Assembly: GCF_003014755.1 (NCBI RefSeq)
Contig: NZ_PYAW01000002.1
Location: 1,116,001 to 1,180,000, forward strand
Direction: 5' to 3'
Source: Chitinophaga niastensis
GTDB lineage: Bacteria > Bacteroidota > Bacteroidia > Chitinophagales > Chitinophagaceae
Length of the DNA: 64,000 nucleotides
Position numbers and translations under genes: made by a program. Below are positions 1-7,468 of this stretch, piece after piece; within the stretch, counting starts at the first letter, position 1, and every line of letters begins with the position of its first letter. The notes below the pieces were generated by a model, which did no database searches, was not told the DNA's origin, and was given only the letters and a program-made list of their open reading frames with translations.

Positions 1-55
1 GGCATGGACGCATCCTGCGTGAGGAAAGGAATTATTACTAACTGTTAAGTTATTT

Positions 56-550
56 ATGAAAATATTCTTACTCGGCTTTATGGGTGCCGGAAAATCCTAT
101 TGGGGCAAACAACTGGCCGACCACTGGAAGCTGCCTTATTACGATCTTGATGAAGTGATCGTTGCAGAAGAAGAGATGGCGATCAGCGATATTTTTGCTA
201 CCAAAGGAGAAGACTATTTCAGAGAGAAAGAGAGTATGCTCCTCCGCGAATTATCCCGTCAGGAAAATTTCCTGATTTCCTGCGGCGGCGGTACTCCCTG
301 CTTTCAGGAAAACATGGACTTTATGAACGAACATGGCACTACTATTTGGATCAATCCTTCTGTGGAAGCCATGGTAGAAAGGTTGCAACGCAAAAAGTCT
401 AAACGGCCGCTGATTTCAGAACTGGAAGATGAAGACCTGATGGGATTTGTAGAAAAGAAGATGGCGGAACGCCTGCCTTTTTATCAACAATCCAGGCATA
501 TAATTTCATCAGATAATATTTCATTGGATACCTTTACGCAAAATTTCTAG
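56..550 (+). CDS. aroK: Shikimate kinase
   Basis: This enzyme phosphorylates shikimate with ATP to give shikimate-3-phosphate, the fifth step of chorismate synthesis, in the cytoplasm. The protein is 164 residues, normal for the family. It opens with the P-loop GFMGAGKS (residues 7-14), followed by the shikimate-binding DLDE stretch at 30-33, an FREKE segment near residue 55 and the GGGT motif near 76. ATG is the first possible start and sits right before the P-loop strand, as in homologues. The gene is followed after one base by the DUF423 gene, which suggests co-transcription. Nothing is unusual except an acidic DEDE stretch in the lid region. The identification is secure. Confidence 0.95.
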   Translation: MKIFLLGFMGAGKSYWGKQLADHWKLPYYDLDEVIVAEEEMAISDIFATKGEDYFREKESMLLRELSRQENFLISCGGGTPCFQENMDFMNEHGTTIWINPSVEAMVERLQRKKSKRPLISELEDEDLMGFVEKKMAERLPFYQQSRHIISSDNISLDTFTQNF

Positions 551-551
551 T

Positions 552-944
552 ATGCATAAAAGTTTTTTAGTCTGGGCAGCAGTATTAGGCGCATTGGCAG
601 TGGTTTTAGGTGCATTTGGTGCACATAAACTGAAAGAACTGGTGGACAGTACAGGCATTGAAACATTTAAGACAGGCGTTACTTACCAGTTCTATCACGT
701 ATTTGCATTGATTGCTACCGGCATCCTCTTTGCATATGCTCCTGGTAGCCAGTTAGAGTGGGCTGGCAGATGTTTTATTATCGGTATCATTCTTTTCTCC
801 GGTTCCCTGTATCTGATGACCATGCTGAATGTCACTGGTAATGTAGGTTTAAAAGGTATTGGTATCATTACACCTATTGGTGGCGTATTTTTCATAGCTG
901 GCTGGATTTGCCTGCTGATGGGAATTCTAAAGATAAAAGCATAA
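552..944 (+). CDS. DUF423 family small membrane protein
   Basis: This is a 130-residue inner-membrane protein of the DUF423 family, whose biochemical role is not established. Four hydrophobic segments are visible (about residues 4-24, 45-62, 68-88 and 98-125). The conserved N-terminal pattern LGAFGAHKLK near residues 19-28 is typical of the family. The ATG lies one base after the aroK stop, and the next gene starts 12 bases downstream, so aroK, this gene and the hydrolase are probably one transcript. There is no functional link that I can infer from the neighbours. Confidence 0.85.
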   Translation: MHKSFLVWAAVLGALAVVLGAFGAHKLKELVDSTGIETFKTGVTYQFYHVFALIATGILFAYAPGSQLEWAGRCFIIGIILFSGSLYLMTMLNVTGNVGLKGIGIITPIGGVFFIAGWICLLMGILKIKA

Positions 945-956
945 AGCACATTTCGT

Positions 957-2375
957 ATGTATAAAGGATTTTTGGTGTTGTTGGTGAGTGTTTGTCTTTG
1001 CACAATGGCTGGGGCACAGGATAAAGCCGGTATTACCGGTAAGTGGTACGGTGTAGCCAAATCTTATTACGGCGAAAAGCAGCGCCTGATAGTAGTGTTG
1101 GAGAAAGATGGGGATGGTTATAAAGGAGAAATGCAGAGCCCCGATCAAACAAACGAATCTATCAGCTTTGACAACGTGGTATACCGCAAGGATACCCTGT
1201 TGCTGCGTATAGACGAAATTAAATTTACATACACGGGTGTGTGGGACCAGGCTACTGCGCAGTTCAAAGGATTGTTTACCTGGAACGGACAACAAAGTGA
1301 ATTTGATCTGTCTAAAAAGGTGGTCAATAAAGAAGACCTGTTCAAACGGCCACAGGAGCCTAAACCGCCATACCCCTATTATACAGAGGAAGTAAAATTC
1401 GACAATAAAAAAGATAGTGTAACCCTGGCTGGTACGTTTACCCGTCCTGCTACTATGGGTAAATACCCGGTGGTGGTGATGATCACGGGCTCTGGTCCGC
1501 AGGATCGTAATGAGGAGATGGCTTCCCATAAAACGTTCCTGGTGCTGGCAGATTATTTTGCCCGCAATGGCATTGCTTCACTAAGATATGATGATCGTGG
1601 CGTAGCCGCTTCCACTGGCAATTATGGTGATGCCGGTATCTATGATTTTGCCGACGATACCCGCGCTGCAGTTACGTTTTTGCAGAAACGAAAAGATGTG
1701 GATGTACATAGCATAGGTTTGTTAGGCCACAGCGAGGGCGCTGTGATAGCACAGATTGTGGCAGCAAACAATCCAACGATTGCATTTGTAGTATCTATGG
1801 CCGGTGTTGGCTTGCCCGGTCGTGAGATAGTAGATCAGAAAATGTTCATGGAAGGTAAAATGGCTGGCGAGTCTGATAGCCTGATCAATGCACGTATAGT
1901 ACGTCTCAAAAATTACTGGGATGCATTGGCGGGCGACAGCAACCTTACTTCGGCAAAGGCTTCTGCAACAGCAGCATTGCAGGAGGTTTACCGTACTTCT
2001 TCTGAAGCGGTTAAACAACATGTTACAGAAGAGGCTTTTGTAGGAGATGTGAGCTTCAGTAAGGAGCAGTCTTCTCTTTTGCGCTACCAGCCTTTAAAGT
2101 ATCTGAAGCAGATCAAATGTCCGTTTATGGCGATTAACGGGTCCAGGGATATACAGGTGAATGCAGCCACTAATCTGAGTGCCATTGAACGCAGTTTGCG
2201 CGAAAATGGAAATTTCCTCATAACAATCCGTAAGTTTGACGGGTTGAATCACCTGTTCCAACGTTGCCAATCCTGTACAGTAGAGGAGTACGGAGAACTG
2301 GAACAAACCATTGATCCCCTGGTGCCGGAATTTATAATGCACTGGATTTTACAGTTGCCGCCGACCGCCAGGTAG
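957..2375 (+). CDS. Secreted alpha/beta hydrolase (S9-like family)
   Basis: This 472-residue protein carries an N-terminal signal peptide (cleavage likely after residue 20, AGAQ), so it acts in the periplasm or outside the cell. A beta-rich N-terminal region (about 25-130) precedes an alpha/beta-hydrolase domain. The nucleophile elbow is GHSEG at residues 257-261 with Ser259. An oxyanion-region GSGPQDRNE lies near residue 180. A C-terminal DGLNHLF near 440 supplies the likely catalytic His. The substrate cannot be read from sequence; relatives are annotated as esterases or dipeptidyl-peptidase-like hydrolases. The gene follows DUF423 closely and precedes ftsK by 21 bases. Confidence 0.85.
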   Translation: MYKGFLVLLVSVCLCTMAGAQDKAGITGKWYGVAKSYYGEKQRLIVVLEKDGDGYKGEMQSPDQTNESISFDNVVYRKDTLLLRIDEIKFTYTGVWDQATAQFKGLFTWNGQQSEFDLSKKVVNKEDLFKRPQEPKPPYPYYTEEVKFDNKKDSVTLAGTFTRPATMGKYPVVVMITGSGPQDRNEEMASHKTFLVLADYFARNGIASLRYDDRGVAASTGNYGDAGIYDFADDTRAAVTFLQKRKDVDVHSIGLLGHSEGAVIAQIVAANNPTIAFVVSMAGVGLPGREIVDQKMFMEGKMAGESDSLINARIVRLKNYWDALAGDSNLTSAKASATAALQEVYRTSSEAVKQHVTEEAFVGDVSFSKEQSSLLRYQPLKYLKQIKCPFMAINGSRDIQVNAATNLSAIERSLRENGNFLITIRKFDGLNHLFQRCQSCTVEEYGELEQTIDPLVPEFIMHWILQLPPTAR

Positions 2376-2396
2376 TCCCAATTTTGAAGCTATATT

Positions 2397-5036
2397 ATGT
2401 CCAAGAATAAACTGAAAACCGAAAAACCGGAAAGCAAGAAACCGAAAGGCGTTACACCCAATCCAGACGTACTAAAGAAAGACAGGGAGCCTGAGGTAAA
2501 AGTGAAAGAGCTCGTAAAAGATGAACGCACCCATAAAGTATTGGGCGTGGTTTTTCTTTTACTGTCTGTTTATTGCTTTATTGCTTTCACCTCCTATTTG
2601 TTCACCTGGGAAGATGACCAGGATAAAGTATTTCGTTACTCCACCAAAGAATTACTCATCGGCGATGTTAAAGTAGATAACCTGCTGGGCCGCCTGGGAG
2701 CCTTTGTTTCACATAATTTCTTTTTCAACGGTGTAGGCATCGCTGCTTACCTGTTTTGTTATTTCTTTTTTATAATCGGTATCAATTTTATTGTTGGTCG
2801 CCGCGTTTTCCGGATATGGCGCAATGTAAAGTATATCCTCTTTGGATTAGTTTTCATTAGTATGACCATGGCGTTTCTGGCCTACAATGCAGACTTCCCG
2901 TGGGGAGGCGCTTTAGGCAATGCATTGAATAAATGGACATCGGGTTTTATTGGTAAAACCGGTACTGCTTTGCTCTTGCTGGTAGCGGGTTTTTCCTGGC
3001 TCATCTGGAAATTTAATTTCAATTTCAAATGGCCGGAGAAAAAAATAAAACCACCTAAACCCATTTCTGCAGTAGCGCCTGTGGTAGCTGCACAAACAGC
3101 TGCTGGTACACCAGTGGCTGCAAAGGACATTACACCCGCTGCCCGCAAAAACGGATTAAAAGAAGATAACGGCGTAGTGGTGATACCTCCAGCCATGTAT
3201 AATGAGGAGGAAGAAGAGGACATGCCACCAATGCACCTCGTAGAACGTGATGAGATCTCTGTAATCCCTTCCCACGCGGCGTATATGCCACCTGCAGTGG
3301 CGCCGGTAAATATGGCGGGATCAGCAGAAGAGGAAGATGAATTGTCTGAAGAAGAGGAGGAGGAAGACCCTGGTCCATTATTATATATTGAAGAAAGACC
3401 GGAGGAAAAACCTGTTAATAAAAAGAAGACTGGTGTAGAAGAAGTAGCATTTGAAATTAAACCTACTTTTAAAGATGAGGAAGAAGAAATAGAAGAAATA
3501 GCCGCCATAAGGCCAGTGGGGCCGGTAGATCCTTATGATCCTTCACTGGACCTGCGTGACTATAAGTTTCCTACACTCGATTTACTCGAAAACCACAGTG
3601 CAGATAAAGTAATTGTACAGGATACCACAGAACTGGAAAAAAATAAAAACCAGATCATCGATACCCTCAAAAACTACGATATCTCTATACAAAAAATCAG
3701 TGCTACAGTAGGGCCTACCGTTACTTTGTATGAAATTGTACCGGCAGCAGGTGTTCGTATCTCCCGTATTAAAAATCTGGAAGATGATATCGCATTGAGC
3801 CTGTCGGCTTTGGGCATCCGTATTATCGCGCCCATACCTGGTAAGGGCACTATCGGTATCGAAGTACCTAATGTGAAGAAGTCTATTGTTTCGTTGAAAG
3901 CTTTGCTGGCATCAGAGAAGTTCCAGAACAGCACTATGGACCTGCCTATTGCGTTGGGTAAAAAGATCGACAATGAAAACTTCATTGCCGATCTGGCCAA
4001 GATGCCTCACTTGCTCATGGCAGGGGCCACAGGTCAGGGTAAATCTGTTGGTATCAATGCTTTGCTGGTGTCATTATTATATAAGAAGCACCCTTCTCAG
4101 CTGAAGTTTGTATTGGTAGATCCCAAGAAAGTAGAATTATCACTCTATAAACTCATTGAAAAACATTTCCTCGCCAAATTACCAGGCGAAGACGATGCAA
4201 TTATCACGGATACTAAAAAAGTGATCCATACCCTCAATGCCCTGTGTATTGAAATGGATTTGCGGTATGATTTGCTGAAAGAAGCCGGCACGCGTAATAT
4301 CCGTGAGTACAATGTTAAATTCACCCAGCGTCGGTTGAATCCGCTTAAAGGGCATCGTTACCTGCCATTTATAGTGCTGGTAGTAGATGAATTTGCCGAT
4401 CTGATTATGACAGCAGGTAAAGAGGTGGAAATGCCGATTGCCCGTTTGGCTCAGCTGGCCCGTGCGGTAGGTATTCACCTGATTATTGCCACACAACGTC
4501 CGTCAGTAAACATTATTACCGGTACTATTAAGGCCAACTTCCCGGCTCGCGTGGCCTTTAAGGTGTCTTCCAAAATAGATTCCCGTACCATCCTGGATAT
4601 CGGAGGAGCGGAGCAGCTCATCGGCCAGGGGGATATGCTGGTATCCTTTAACGGGGAGCTGGTGCGCCTGCAATGTGCCTTTGTGGATACCCCTGAAGTG
4701 GAAAATGTGGCAGAGTTCATTGGCAACCAGAAAGGTTATCCGGACGCGTTCCTGCTGCCCGAATATGTGGACGACAAGGATGTGGATGGCAAAGAGCTGA
4801 CCCTGGCAGATCGTGACCCTTTATTTGAAGAGGCCGCTCAGGTAATAGTAACTGCTCAGCAGGGATCTACATCTTTGCTGCAACGTCGTATGAAACTGGG
4901 CTATAACCGCGCCGGACGCCTCATGGATCAGCTGGAAGCTGCCAGTATAGTGGGTCCTAATATGGGTAGCAAGGCCAGGGATGTACTGGTAAAAACGGAG
5001 AGTGAGCTACAGGAGATCCTTAATAATTTGTTATAA
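2397..5036 (+). CDS. ftsK: DNA translocase FtsK/SpoIIIE
   Basis: FtsK pumps DNA at the division septum so that chromosome termini clear the closing septum. The 879-residue protein has an N-terminal membrane domain with about four helices (residues about 48-205). A Pro- and Glu-rich linker follows (about 210-385) with runs of acidic residues, then the motor. The Walker A motif GATGQGKS lies near residue 543. The ATQRPSVNIITG motif is near 700, and a winged-helix gamma domain ends the protein (about 815-879, with LLQRRMKLGYNRAGR). The linker is much shorter than in E. coli, as is usual in Bacteroidota. The next gene, lolA, is the usual Bacteroidota neighbour of ftsK. Confidence 0.96.
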   Translation: MSKNKLKTEKPESKKPKGVTPNPDVLKKDREPEVKVKELVKDERTHKVLGVVFLLLSVYCFIAFTSYLFTWEDDQDKVFRYSTKELLIGDVKVDNLLGRLGAFVSHNFFFNGVGIAAYLFCYFFFIIGINFIVGRRVFRIWRNVKYILFGLVFISMTMAFLAYNADFPWGGALGNALNKWTSGFIGKTGTALLLLVAGFSWLIWKFNFNFKWPEKKIKPPKPISAVAPVVAAQTAAGTPVAAKDITPAARKNGLKEDNGVVVIPPAMYNEEEEEDMPPMHLVERDEISVIPSHAAYMPPAVAPVNMAGSAEEEDELSEEEEEEDPGPLLYIEERPEEKPVNKKKTGVEEVAFEIKPTFKDEEEEIEEIAAIRPVGPVDPYDPSLDLRDYKFPTLDLLENHSADKVIVQDTTELEKNKNQIIDTLKNYDISIQKISATVGPTVTLYEIVPAAGVRISRIKNLEDDIALSLSALGIRIIAPIPGKGTIGIEVPNVKKSIVSLKALLASEKFQNSTMDLPIALGKKIDNENFIADLAKMPHLLMAGATGQGKSVGINALLVSLLYKKHPSQLKFVLVDPKKVELSLYKLIEKHFLAKLPGEDDAIITDTKKVIHTLNALCIEMDLRYDLLKEAGTRNIREYNVKFTQRRLNPLKGHRYLPFIVLVVDEFADLIMTAGKEVEMPIARLAQLARAVGIHLIIATQRPSVNIITGTIKANFPARVAFKVSSKIDSRTILDIGGAEQLIGQGDMLVSFNGELVRLQCAFVDTPEVENVAEFIGNQKGYPDAFLLPEYVDDKDVDGKELTLADRDPLFEEAAQVIVTAQQGSTSLLQRRMKLGYNRAGRLMDQLEAASIVGPNMGSKARDVLVKTESELQEILNNLL

Positions 5037-5167
5037 TGTGAGGTTATTTGCAAAATTTGCTACACATTTTCGTGAAATATCCGATTTTTGCATACTGTAA
5101 AAACCGACTTAGTCATACCGGCATGGCATTTGTCATTTGCCGGTTAAGAAAACAAAAAAAAACTACA

Positions 5168-5827
5168 ATGAAGAAATTTGTATTAACAGGAATGTTGTTG
5201 AGTGGCGTTATTTTCAGCGGCATGGCGCAAACGAGGGGTGCCACGGACCCTAAAGCAAAAACAGTACTCGATGGTGTTAGTAATAAATTCAAGTCATTAA
5301 AGACAGTAGTAGCTAATTTTATATTAAAGGTAGAAGGCGCAAATAACAGTGTAACGGATTCAAAAAAAGGAGTCGTTTATCTGAAAGGCTCTAAATATAA
5401 AGTAACGCTGCCCGGACAGGAAATTATCAGCGATAACAAAACTTCCTGGACATATGCGAAAGATGTGAATGAAGTAACTATCAATAACGTAGATCAAAGT
5501 AGCGGCGCTATGACACCCGCCAAACTTTTCACTAATTTCTATGATAAAGATTATCTGTATAAAATGAACGCCGACAGCAACGAAAAAGGCAAAGTTTTAC
5601 AGAACATCGAACTGACACCTACCGATAAGTCTAAGAATATTTTCAAAGTGATTGTTTCCGTTGATAAGAAGAGCCAGAGCATCGCTAAGATGAAAGTGTT
5701 CGAGAAAAATGGTAACCACTACACTTACGAGATCACCACTTTTACACCTAATACTGATCTGAGTGACGCCACCTTTACTTTTGACGCCAAAAAATATCCT
5801 GGTGTAGAGGTAGTAGACCTGAGATAA
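5168..5827 (+). CDS. lolA: LolA-like outer-membrane lipoprotein carrier
   Basis: LolA carries lipoproteins across the periplasm from the LolCDE complex to the outer membrane. I chose the ATG at 5168 (219 residues) rather than upstream in-frame starts from 5048. It is followed directly by a signal peptide (Lys-rich start, hydrophobic core, cleavage near GMAQ at residue 18-21), whereas the upstream extension looks like leader sequence. The mature part is a beta-rich unclosed barrel with the typical KGVVYLKG strand and a C-terminal VSVDKKSQ...MKVFEKNG segment. Adjacency to ftsK is conserved in the phylum. The 3' end runs straight into an inverted repeat. Confidence 0.88.
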   Translation: MKKFVLTGMLLSGVIFSGMAQTRGATDPKAKTVLDGVSNKFKSLKTVVANFILKVEGANNSVTDSKKGVVYLKGSKYKVTLPGQEIISDNKTSWTYAKDVNEVTINNVDQSSGAMTPAKLFTNFYDKDYLYKMNADSNEKGKVLQNIELTPTDKSKNIFKVIVSVDKKSQSIAKMKVFEKNGNHYTYEITTFTPNTDLSDATFTFDAKKYPGVEVVDLR

Positions 5828-5828
5828 A

Positions 5829-5940
5829 ATAATTACGAATTGCGAATTACGAATTACGGAGTTGTGGGTACATTGGGGTGGATATTTCCACTTTTATCAG
5901 CCTGCAACTCCGTAATTCGTAATTCGCAATTCGTAATTAT
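5829..5940. repeat. Heptad inverted repeat, copy A1
   Basis: Two 36-base arms (5829-5864 and 5905-5940) are perfectly complementary. Each is built from 7-base units alternating GAATTAC and GAATTGC, ending in the CGGAGTTG junction at the loop side. The 40-base loop holds CTTTTATCAG at 5891-5900 and an internal GTGG/CCAC hairpin. The element fills the whole space between lolA and the lpdA promoter and lacks a U-tract, so it is not a typical terminator. Related copies occur at 31967, 38920, 50280 and 51607. Confidence 0.9.
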
Positions 5941-5945
5941 TTATC

Positions 5946-5953
5946 TACCTTTG
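5946..5953 (+). promoter_or_regulatory. Promoter -7 box of lpdA
   Basis: The sequence TACCTTTG matches the Bacteroidota -7 consensus TAnnTTTG and lies 26 bases before the lpdA ATG. The expected -33 TTG is not seen. The position where it should lie falls inside the right arm of repeat A1, so the repeat may form part of this promoter. Confidence 0.6.
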
Positions 5954-5979
5954 GCAAGTTTCAATTAAAATAAAACAAT

Positions 5980-7386
5980 ATGGCATACGACGTAATCGTA
6001 ATTGGTAGTGGGCCCGGCGGATATGTGGCTGCTATTCGTGCTTCTCAGCTGGGATTTAAAACCGCAGTCGTGGAAAGAGAAAGCCTGGGTGGTATCTGTT
6101 TGAACTGGGGCTGCATTCCAACCAAAGCTTTATTAAAAACTGCACAGGTATTTGAATATACGCAGCATTCTAAAGATTACGGTATCACTGTAAGTGATGC
6201 TAAAGTAGAATTTGATGCAGTGATCAAACGTAGCCGCGGTGTTGCTGATAAAATGAGCAGGGGCGTACAGTTCCTGATGAAAAAGAATAAGATCGATGTA
6301 TTAATGGGCCATGGTAAAGTAAAAACCAAAGGCCAGGTAGAAGTAACCGATAAAGACGGGAAAGCTACTGTATACGATGCAAAACACATCATTCTGGCTA
6401 CAGGTGCACGTTCACGTGAATTGCCTAACCTGAAAATTGATGGTAAAAATGTGATCGGTTACCGCGAAGCAATGAACTTGCCGCAGCAGCCTAAATCCAT
6501 GATCGTAGTTGGTTCCGGTGCAATTGGTGTGGAATTCGCTTACTTCTATGCTACTATCGGCACTAAAGTAACAATCGTTGAATTCCTGCCCCGCATTGTT
6601 CCGGTAGAAGATGAAGATATCTCCAAAGAGCTGGAAAAAATATACAAAAAGAAAGGCATCGAAATCATGACCAACGCTTCTGTAGAAGCAGTTGAAGCAA
6701 CTGGTAATGGTGTTAAAGCTAAAGTGAAAACACAAACCGGCGAAATCACCCTGGAAGCAGACGTGGTACTGAGCGCGGTAGGTATTGCAGCTAATATCGA
6801 AAATATCGGTCTGGAAGGAATGGGTATTAAAACCGATAAAGGCCGCGTACTGGTGGATAAATACTATCAAACCAACATCCCGGGCGTTTACGCTATCGGC
6901 GACATGGTTCCTGGTCAGGCCCTGGCGCACGTTGCTTCTAAAGAAGCGATTGTTTGCGTGGAAGCCATCGCATACGGCGAAAAGAAATATGCACACAAAC
7001 CTGAAACTATCGACTACATGAACATTCCGGGTTGTACTTATTGTGCACCTGAAATCGCTTCTGTAGGTTATACTGAGAAAGCTGCTAAAGAAGCTGGTTA
7101 CGAAGTGAAAGTGGGTAAATTCCCATTCTCTGCTTCCGGTAAGGCTTCTGCTGCCGGTGCTCCTGAAGGCTTCGTAAAAGTGATCTTTGACGCTAAATAC
7201 GGCGAATGGTTAGGTACCCATATGATTGGTGCTAACGTAACTGAGATCATCGCAGAAACAGTAGTAGCGCGTAAACTGGAAACTACTTACCAGGAAGTGC
7301 TGGATTCTATCCACCCGCATCCAACTATGAGCGAAGCTGTAAAAGACGCCATAGAAGTAGCTTACGGCGAAGCAATTCACCTGTAA
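5980..7386 (+). CDS. lpdA: Dihydrolipoyl dehydrogenase (E3)
   Basis: This flavoprotein reoxidises dihydrolipoamide in the pyruvate, 2-oxoglutarate or branched-chain dehydrogenase complexes, with NAD as acceptor. The 468-residue sequence has the FAD-binding GSGPGG (9-14), the redox disulfide pair Cys40 and Cys45 in GGICLNWGC, and the NAD-binding GSGAIG near residue 178. The active-site HPHPTMSE, with His447 and Glu452, is near the C-terminus. Length and motifs are standard. It stands alone here, without E1 or E2 genes, downstream of repeat A1 and its own -7 box, and ends at a bidirectional terminator. Codon use looks that of a highly expressed gene. Confidence 0.97.
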   Translation: MAYDVIVIGSGPGGYVAAIRASQLGFKTAVVERESLGGICLNWGCIPTKALLKTAQVFEYTQHSKDYGITVSDAKVEFDAVIKRSRGVADKMSRGVQFLMKKNKIDVLMGHGKVKTKGQVEVTDKDGKATVYDAKHIILATGARSRELPNLKIDGKNVIGYREAMNLPQQPKSMIVVGSGAIGVEFAYFYATIGTKVTIVEFLPRIVPVEDEDISKELEKIYKKKGIEIMTNASVEAVEATGNGVKAKVKTQTGEITLEADVVLSAVGIAANIENIGLEGMGIKTDKGRVLVDKYYQTNIPGVYAIGDMVPGQALAHVASKEAIVCVEAIAYGEKKYAHKPETIDYMNIPGCTYCAPEIASVGYTEKAAKEAGYEVKVGKFPFSASGKASAAGAPEGFVKVIFDAKYGEWLGTHMIGANVTEIIAETVVARKLETTYQEVLDSIHPHPTMSEAVKDAIEVAYGEAIHL

Positions 7387-7410
7387 TAACATTTTATTGT
7401 AAATACGGCA

Positions 7411-7442
7411 ACAGCCGTTCTGATGTACATCAGAACGGCTGT
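7411..7442. terminator. Bidirectional terminator, perfect 32-base palindrome
   Basis: A contiguous perfect palindrome with 16-base half-sites is followed on + by TTGTTTTA. It sits between the convergent lpdA and S8 protease genes and can serve both. No inner loop bases remain unpaired on paper, so the real loop would be the central four bases. Confidence 0.85.
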
Positions 7443-7468
7443 TTGTTTTATAGCTGTTGAATAACCTG

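Noticed and set aside
3..48. C-terminal ends of a gene upstream of aroK
   Set aside because: Two frames are open from the left edge to stops at 41 and 48, but a dozen codons are too few to identify either as coding.
2882..3508. 208-codon antisense ORF opposite ftsK
   Set aside because: It is the Ser-rich mirror of the acidic Glu-rich linker of FtsK and has no family features.
5829..5940. CRISPR-like array from the 7-base tandem units
   Set aside because: Units are only 7 bases, contiguous without spacers, and arranged as an inverted repeat.
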